Positions 7,903 through 11,575 of a DNA stretch of 11,575 nucleotides are shown here, in pieces. This DNA is from an uncultured Collinsella sp. (lineage in GTDB: Bacteria > Actinomycetota > Coriobacteriia > Coriobacteriales > Coriobacteriaceae): the NCBI GenBank assembly GCA_902475825.1, contig CABSBA010000032.1, forward strand, positions 1 to 11,575, given 5' to 3'. Numbering within the stretch: position 1 is the stretch's first letter; each line of letters opens with the position of its first letter. Below the pieces are notes generated by a model that saw nothing but the letters and a program-made list of their open reading frames with translations, was not told where the DNA came from and made no database searches. The translations under genes were made by a program, and so were the position numbers.

Positions 7903-7932
7903 CTTGTACCCAAGATTGGGTGAACGACACAA
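7903..7932 (-). promoter_or_regulatory. Possible promoter with a palindrome, phasin-like / AarF operon
   Basis: TTGTGT (7932-7927) and TACAAG (7908-7903) are 18 nt apart, weak matches to the consensus. The spacer holds the perfect inverted repeat CCCAATCTTGGG (7920-7909), placed where a repressor could act. It lies after the terminator of the dipeptidase gene and ahead of the phasin-like start, the only place a promoter for this operon would fit. Confidence 0.3.
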
Positions 7933-7958
7933 AATCGTTTTATCGCTGGGATAGAAAT

Positions 7959-7997
7959 CGAGTGGGGCAAAGCCTTTGACGGCGTTTGCCCCACTCG
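7959..7997 (-). terminator. Hairpin terminator after the C69 dipeptidase gene
   Basis: A perfect 13-bp stem (CGAGTGGGGCAAA with TTTGCCCCACTCG) encloses a second GCC/GGC stem and a short loop, 18 nt after the stop codon. The tail is ATTTCT, so the U-run is imperfect, but the length and position of the stem make termination or 3'-end protection likely. Confidence 0.65.
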
Positions 7998-8015
7998 CTC
8001 GCTGCAAGGCCGTCT

Positions 8016-9539
8016 TTACCTTACGTTATCGTTCATCGCGAAGGAATTCTTCATGGCACAGCTCGTGGTGTAGAGCACCTTGCCCAACAGGGCGTCGGTC
8101 TCCACGCGCACGAGCTCGGCAAAGGCCTCGTTGGCGCGGGCGAGCTCGGCAGGCACCTCGGCCTCGGGCAGTGCGGCTACGACAGCGTCAACGTCGTGAA
8201 TCTGCTTGTGGCCCATGCCGCCGACCTTCTCCTGATAATCCTCGACCGCGCGACCGCACTCATGGAAGCGAACATCGGCCAAGGCACCGATCAGGCGATT
8301 TGCCCAATAGAAATTCTCGGACGTCACGCGAGCCTGCGTGTCGGCATAGTACTTGGGCATGGTCTCGACATTGGCGTACAGCGGTACGAGCGCGTTAAAC
8401 GAGTTGGAGCCAAACGCCATCCACTGCACGGCGCGATACGCCGGCTGCGCATAGGGGCGCAGCTGCAGCACGGCAAGCTGGCTGTTGCGGTTGATGCCGA
8501 TGGGACGATAGGCGCCGCGCGTGGCGGGCGTGCCCTTGCTGCCGTAGCAGTCGTACTCCGTGCCCTGGTAGTGGCTCGAAAGCACGTACTTGATGTCCTC
8601 GATGGTCACCTTGCGTTCGGGCACGCGGCTCCAGGGGATGTCATCGCTTTCGGGCGTGTAGTCGGCGTCGGGACCGTCCCACACATCGCTGGGGTTGAGG
8701 CAGCGCTGCATGTACCAGGCGCGCGGCGTGTTGTAGACGTGGTCGCTGTCGCTGTGCGAGCCAAAGGCCTCGCGCGGGTTAAAGACCGCGGCGGGACCGT
8801 CGCCCTCGACGCCCAGCGTCAGGTCCAGATGCCACTCGGCCATCCAGGAGCGCAGGTCGGCGGAGCACATGTGGTCGACCTGAGCGCCCTCGGCGTCATC
8901 CAGGTCAAAGCTATCGATACCCAGCTGGTTAGGCATGGTCACATAGGCGTCATCGGGCACGCGCTTGGCGATCCAGTGGTGGCCGCCGATGGTCTCGAGC
9001 CACCAGATCTCGTCCACGTCACTAAAGGCGATGCCGTTGTTCTCGTAGGTGCCGTAGCGCTCGAGCAGGTCGCCCAGGATGCGCACGCCGTCGCGGGCGG
9101 ACTTGGCGTACGGCAGCACCAGGGTCACCATATCCTCCTCGCCCAAACCACCGGGCTGCGCCGGAACATAGCCGTCCTCGCCTTCGTTACCCTTGGCGGG
9201 CACATAGTCCACGAGCGGATCGGCGCCGCGGACGCGCTCGTTGGTGGTGAGCGTCTCGGTTGCGGACATGCCAACATTGAGCTCATTGAAGCCGGCCTCG
9301 GCCCAAATGCCGTGACCCGGAACAACGTCGGGGACGCTCGTGTAACGCATGGGGTTGTCGGGCAGCTCAACGGTCAGGTGGCTCAGGACGCTCGTGTAGA
9401 CACGCGGCTGCTCGTCGGGGTGCACCACGCGCATGCGCTTGGGCTCAAACACCCCGTTGGACGAGTCCTCATTGCGGGCAACCAGCGTCGAGCCGTCGTA
9501 GCTCGCGTTCTTACCAACCAAAATCGTTGTGCACGGCAT
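8016..9539 (-). CDS. C69 family dipeptidase (PepD type, N-terminal nucleophile hydrolase)
   Basis: The 507-residue product begins MPCTTILVGKNASYDGSTLV. The CTTILVGK-ASYDGST motif followed by ARNEDS is the hallmark of the C69 dipeptidases, in which the Cys (residue 3 here) becomes the N-terminal nucleophile after trimming. Later family features are AEAGFNELNVGMSATET, a WWLETIGGHHW segment and VPDDAYVTMPNQ. I place the start at 9539, not at the upstream ATG at 9545, because AAGGAGG (9552-9546) directly abuts that ATG but sits 6 nt before the 9539 ATG. No signal peptide is seen, so it probably acts in the cytoplasm on dipeptides. It stands alone, with 88 nt before it holding only a weak promoter-like TACACT, and a hairpin after it. 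Confidence 0.94.
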   Translation of the reverse strand: MPCTTILVGKNASYDGSTLVARNEDSSNGVFEPKRMRVVHPDEQPRVYTSVLSHLTVELPDNPMRYTSVPDVVPGHGIWAEAGFNELNVGMSATETLTTNERVRGADPLVDYVPAKGNEGEDGYVPAQPGGLGEEDMVTLVLPYAKSARDGVRILGDLLERYGTYENNGIAFSDVDEIWWLETIGGHHWIAKRVPDDAYVTMPNQLGIDSFDLDDAEGAQVDHMCSADLRSWMAEWHLDLTLGVEGDGPAAVFNPREAFGSHSDSDHVYNTPRAWYMQRCLNPSDVWDGPDADYTPESDDIPWSRVPERKVTIEDIKYVLSSHYQGTEYDCYGSKGTPATRGAYRPIGINRNSQLAVLQLRPYAQPAYRAVQWMAFGSNSFNALVPLYANVETMPKYYADTQARVTSENFYWANRLIGALADVRFHECGRAVEDYQEKVGGMGHKQIHDVDAVVAALPEAEVPAELARANEAFAELVRVETDALLGKVLYTTSCAMKNSFAMNDNVR

Positions 9540-9545
9540 GCGCAT

Positions 9546-9552
9546 CCTCCTT
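9546..9552 (-). promoter_or_regulatory. Shine-Dalgarno sequence that fixes the dipeptidase start
   Basis: AAGGAGG lies 6 nt before the ATG at 9539 and zero nt before the ATG at 9545. Only the downstream start is therefore usable, and it puts the nucleophile at residue 3. Confidence 0.85.
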
Positions 9553-9640
9553 GAGCGAAGAAATCAAACGGTAACAGTGTATCGCTTCGACACGAAAAGG
9601 GCGAAACCGCGACCTCGGCAGCCCCTGTGGTCAAAAACAC

Positions 9641-10495
9641 CTATTTCGATGCGCGCTCCGCCGCCTCGATCACGTGCTTGGCGAGAATCGCCGTCGTTAC
9701 AGCCCCCACGCCGCCCGGCACGGGAGTAATTGCGCCAACGATCAGCTCCGCAGCATCAAAATCGACATCGCCGACCAGCTTGCCAGCGGCCTCGTCCCAG
9801 TTAATGCCCACATCGATGATCGTCTGGCCCTCGCGAACCGCATCCGCGCCAATCGTGCGTGCGCGTCCAACGGCCGCAACCACAATATCAGCCGCACGGC
9901 ACTCGGCAGCCAAGTCGCGCGTATGCGTATGGCACATCGTCACCGTGGCATTGCGAGCCGTAAGCATGGCGGCAACGGGACGGCCAATCACGAGCGACCG
10001 ACCGACGACCGCGACCTTGGCCCCATCCAGCTCAACACCGTAATGGTCCAGCAATGCCAACACGGCCTCGGCCGTGCAAGGAGCAAAGCCCTCGCCTCGC
10101 CCCGAAAGCGTGGTGAGCAGCGAGGCCGGCGTCATGGAGTCAACATCTTTGGCGGGCTCGAGTGCCGCGGCAACTGTATCCTCGTCAAGGCCGGCGGGCA
10201 GCGGACGAAACATCAGGCAGCCATGAACAGCCGAATCGGTATTAATGCCCTCAATAGCCGCCAGCAGCTCATCCTGCGAAACATCGGCGGGAAGCAAAAC
10301 GCGGCGAGCCTCAATGCCGACCTTCTCGCAGCGCTTGAGGGCGCCGCGCTCGTAGGACAGGTCGTCCTCGCGCTCGCCCACACGCACGATGGCCAGCGTC
10401 GGCACGATGCCCTGTTCGCGCAGGGCGGCGCAACGAGCGGCAAGCTCCTCGGTCAAAGCGCGGGCAACGGGAGCACCCTTGAGCAGCTCTGCCAT
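9641..10495 (-). CDS. folD: FolD-type methylenetetrahydrofolate dehydrogenase, cyclohydrolase site lost
   Basis: The 284-residue length and order of motifs match FolD, which oxidises 5,10-methylene-THF to methenyl-THF with NAD(P) and normally also hydrolyses it to 10-formyl-THF. Seen here: the catalytic-domain segment SYERGALKRCEKVGI (47-61), RPLPAGLD (97-104), KDVDSMTP (116-123), the nucleotide-binding VVGRSLVIGRP (163-173), and ITPVPGGVGAVTT (256-268). Compared with E. coli FolD (YVASKRKACEEVGF), Tyr50 is kept as Tyr48 but catalytic Lys54 is Ala52. In the substrate loop the usual VQLPLP reads MFRPLP, so Gln98 is Phe95. KDVDG is KDVDS. The enzyme is therefore probably a dehydrogenase without cyclohydrolase activity, that step being supplied by the FchA-type enzyme encoded 2 nt upstream. 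Its Shine-Dalgarno sequence (GAGGGG, 10507-10502) lies in the end of fchA. Confidence 0.93.
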   Translation of the reverse strand: MAELLKGAPVARALTEELAARCAALREQGIVPTLAIVRVGEREDDLSYERGALKRCEKVGIEARRVLLPADVSQDELLAAIEGINTDSAVHGCLMFRPLPAGLDEDTVAAALEPAKDVDSMTPASLLTTLSGRGEGFAPCTAEAVLALLDHYGVELDGAKVAVVGRSLVIGRPVAAMLTARNATVTMCHTHTRDLAAECRAADIVVAAVGRARTIGADAVREGQTIIDVGINWDEAAGKLVGDVDFDAAELIVGAITPVPGGVGAVTTAILAKHVIEAAERASK

Positions 10496-10497
10496 GG

Positions 10498-11130
10498 CTA
10501 TCCCCTCTTCCTTGCGGCGTCAGCAGCACGGCGCGCCAGTGCATCGGCGCGCGGCAGCCACGTATCTAGTAGTTCATCGCACGCCGCCTCGAGTTCCTCG
10601 GCGCGCGCCCGGTCTTTCATAGATGTGGTGTTGGCAAAGAGCGTCAGGCTCGCGCCTTGCATGGCGGCGCGGCAGAACACGGCGCCGCATGCCACGTCGG
10701 ACAGCAACTGGCGCGAACCCTTGTCGGCCATGTCCTCGAGCAGCGCCAGCGCGCGCCCGCAGGCATCCATGATCCGGTACGGCGGCATGGCCGCCACGCG
10801 CAACGCGTCCTGAATCGCCGCGGGTCGAGCCGGGTCCTCGCGCGGAATGCCGTACGACGCGGACACCTGGCCGTATGCACGAACATCCTCGGCAACCAGA
10901 CCCACTAGTTCCTGCGCCAACTCGTCTGCCTGGGCAAATGCACGCGTCAGATCGTCCGCCCGATCGCTAAGCGCGGGATTGGTCGCCCCGTAGCGAGCGA
11001 CCATCCCGCAAAGCGAGGCGCCCAGCGCGCCCACAAAGGCGCTCGCGCTACCGCCGCCGGGAACCGGCTCGCGCGCGGCCAGCGCCTCGGCAAACCCACG
11101 GCAGGTCTTGTCCATCATCTCTTGGCTCAT
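10498..11130 (-). CDS. fchA: Methenyl-THF cyclohydrolase / formimino-THF cyclodeaminase (FTCD_C family)
   Basis: The 210-residue, mostly helical protein carries the family signature PVPGGGSASAFVGALGASLC (residues 22-41) and a second conserved helix DVACGAVFCRAAMQGASL. Its length fits stand-alone cyclodeaminase/cyclohydrolase proteins. Members either release ammonia from 5-formimino-THF during histidine breakdown or hydrolyse 5,10-methenyl-THF to 10-formyl-THF. No histidine-breakdown gene is nearby, whereas a FolD lacking its cyclohydrolase residues follows 2 nt later, so cyclohydrolase is the better guess. The start at 11130 has AAGGTG about 7 nt before it; the internal ATGATG at residues 5-6 has weaker ribosome-binding context. 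Confidence 0.9.
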   Translation of the reverse strand: MSQEMMDKTCRGFAEALAAREPVPGGGSASAFVGALGASLCGMVARYGATNPALSDRADDLTRAFAQADELAQELVGLVAEDVRAYGQVSASYGIPREDPARPAAIQDALRVAAMPPYRIMDACGRALALLEDMADKGSRQLLSDVACGAVFCRAAMQGASLTLFANTTSMKDRARAEELEAACDELLDTWLPRADALARRAADAARKRG

Positions 11131-11158
11131 ACGTATGCACCTTCAAGTCATATAGATC

Positions 11159-11180
11159 GGTCGGGCGGCAACCGCCGACC
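11159..11180 (-). promoter_or_regulatory. Stable hairpin in the fchA leader
   Basis: GGTCGGCGG pairs with CCGCCCGACC around a TTG loop, 9 bp with a single bulged C, ending about 28 nt before the fchA start. There is no U-run after it, so it is not a plain terminator. It could stabilise the mRNA or be a protein-binding site. Confidence 0.4.
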
Positions 11181-11207
11181 AACCGCATCAAACACGTAAT
11201 GATGCTA

Positions 11208-11236
11208 AGTCTAGCCCATAAGCACATGAGCGTCAG
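11208..11236 (-). promoter_or_regulatory. Predicted promoter of the fchA-folD operon
   Basis: CTGACG (11236-11231) and TAGACT (11213-11208) match 4/6 of each consensus box with ideal 17-nt spacing. Transcription would start near 11201, giving a leader of about 70 nt that contains the hairpin at 11159-11180. Confidence 0.45.
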
Positions 11237-11292
11237 CACACCTGGCCATCGCGGATTTCTATGACGAACGATAGGCGTCGGCGCCGCAAACA

Positions 11293-11308
11293 TGGGACAT
11301 ATGACCCA
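11293..11308. repeat. Dyad repeat copy 1 (TGGGACATATGACCCA)
   Basis: An imperfect palindrome with arms TGGG/CCCA and inner CAT/ATG. A second copy lies at 11503-11518. Similarity continues past the dyad (CACCTTTCGAG here, CACCCTTACGAG there). A half-copy, TGGGGCATAT, follows at 11337-11346. It may be an operator or part of a dispersed intergenic repeat. Confidence 0.5.
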
Positions 11309-11420
11309 CCTTTCGAGACTTCCGGACGTCAAAAACTGGGGCATATCTATAAACAGGGAACCTGTTGGGGCAACGCCCCCGCGTACACGCGCCCCATTAA
11401 AACAACGGGCACCTCACCCC

Positions 11421-11455
11421 GGGGAGAGCCGGCAGCACCGGCCCTCCCCTCTTTT
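11421..11455 (+). terminator. Plus-strand intrinsic terminator or attenuator
   Basis: GGGGAG-A-GCCGG pairs with CCGGC-C-CTCCCC (11 bp, one mismatch) around CAGCA, followed by TCTTTT on the plus strand. The minus-strand side has no U-run. No plus-strand gene precedes it in the window, so it would end a short RNA or act as an attenuator for a gene starting near 11561. A TATAAA box at 11348-11353 could start such a transcript, though no good -35 box is seen. Confidence 0.6.
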
Positions 11456-11502
11456 GCGCCCAGGCATATTGCCACTTAACGGTGCAAATCGGGCCCTCAG
11501 AA

Positions 11503-11518
11503 TGGGACACATGGCCCA
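11503..11518. repeat. Dyad repeat copy 2 (TGGGACACATGGCCCA)
   Basis: The same orientation as copy 1, 210 bp away start to start. The palindromic pairs TGGG/CCCA and CA/TG are kept while the non-pairing positions differ, which hints that the dyad itself matters. Confidence 0.5.
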
Positions 11519-11560
11519 CCCTTACGAGCCGCTCGCGCGTACAGTAAAGGCAGGTAATCC

Positions 11561-11575
11561 ATGGACGGTTACAGA
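11561..11575 (+). CDS. Possible start of a plus-strand gene, cut by the window edge
   Basis: ATG at 11561 begins MDGYR before the window ends. CAGG lies 6 nt and AAGG 10 nt upstream, a weak but usable ribosome-binding context. Five codons cannot identify a protein. The divergent layout relative to fchA and the plus-strand terminator upstream make a gene here plausible. Confidence 0.3.

Larger units (their letters stand above)
11131..11575. other. Gene-poor region upstream of fchA
   Basis: No protein gene is supported here apart from a possible start at 11561. It holds the fchA promoter and leader hairpin, two copies of a 16-bp dyad, an AACAGG/CCTGTT hairpin (11352-11366), a GGGGC/GCCCC hairpin (11367-11379) and a plus-strand terminator (11421-11455). 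A 72-codon open frame at 11261-11479 crosses these structures and reads as low-complexity basic sequence, so I do not call it a gene. Confidence 0.6.

Noticed and set aside
7868..7930. Upstream ATG at 7930 as start of the phasin-like protein
   Set aside because: No ribosome site precedes it, the extra 21 residues look unrelated to the family, and GGAG is placed for the ATG at 7867.
9540..9545. Upstream ATG at 9545 as start of the dipeptidase
   Set aside because: The Shine-Dalgarno sequence directly touches this ATG, leaving no spacing; the ATG at 9539 has 6 nt.
7986..9554. Plus-strand open frame (522 codons) opposite the C69 dipeptidase
   Set aside because: The minus strand encodes an unmistakable C69 enzyme with a strong ribosome site; the plus frame is its shadow.
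11261..11479. Plus-strand open frame of 72 codons upstream of fchA
   Set aside because: It starts without a ribosome site, reads through several hairpins and the terminator, and its composition is basic and low in information.

Overview
The window looks like a piece of a chromosome from a high-GC, gut-type Actinobacterium of the class Coriobacteriia, probably Collinsella or a close relative. This rests on GC-rich codon use, the style of the surface protein (long-n-region signal peptide, Ig-like repeats, atrophied-Ig domains, DUF4430 repeats) and recognisable sequence styles of the AarF/phasin pair, the C69 dipeptidase and the FchA/FolD pair. The genus is an inference; there is no rRNA or marker gene here. 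All six confident genes lie on the minus strand, so the window reads right to left.

Layout, right to left. 11131-11575 is a gene-poor upstream region with two copies of a TGGG-n-CA-nn-TG-n-CCCA dyad 210 bp apart, a string of small hairpins, a plus-strand intrinsic terminator and, at the very edge, a possible start of a plus-strand gene. Then comes a one-carbon folate operon: fchA (methenyl-THF cyclohydrolase / formimino-THF cyclodeaminase) and folD, 2 nt apart. The FolD protein has lost the catalytic Lys and the Gln normally needed for cyclohydrolase activity, so the two enzymes appear to divide the work: FolD as dehydrogenase, FchA as cyclohydrolase. Next is a C69-family dipeptidase closed by a strong hairpin, followed by a two-gene operon of a phasin-like coiled-coil protein and an AarF/UbiB-type atypical kinase with its own intrinsic terminator.

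The left half (1-5527) is the most interesting part. A cobalamin riboswitch (about 5355-5527, with a promoter immediately before it) forms the 5' leader of a giant surface-protein gene that runs off the left edge (1737 codons visible). The protein has a signal peptide, an Ala/Asp/Ser-rich linker, seven Ig-like repeats, a small alpha/beta region, about three atrophied bacterial Ig (aBig-like) domains and then at least three tandem DUF4430 domains, the family related to the C-terminal domain of transcobalamin and intrinsic factor. A B12-sensing leader in front of a secreted protein carrying B12-carrier-like domains suggests a corrinoid-capturing surface protein of a Gram-positive cell, expressed when B12 is scarce. 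The binding function is inference; the leader and domain pattern are read from the sequence.
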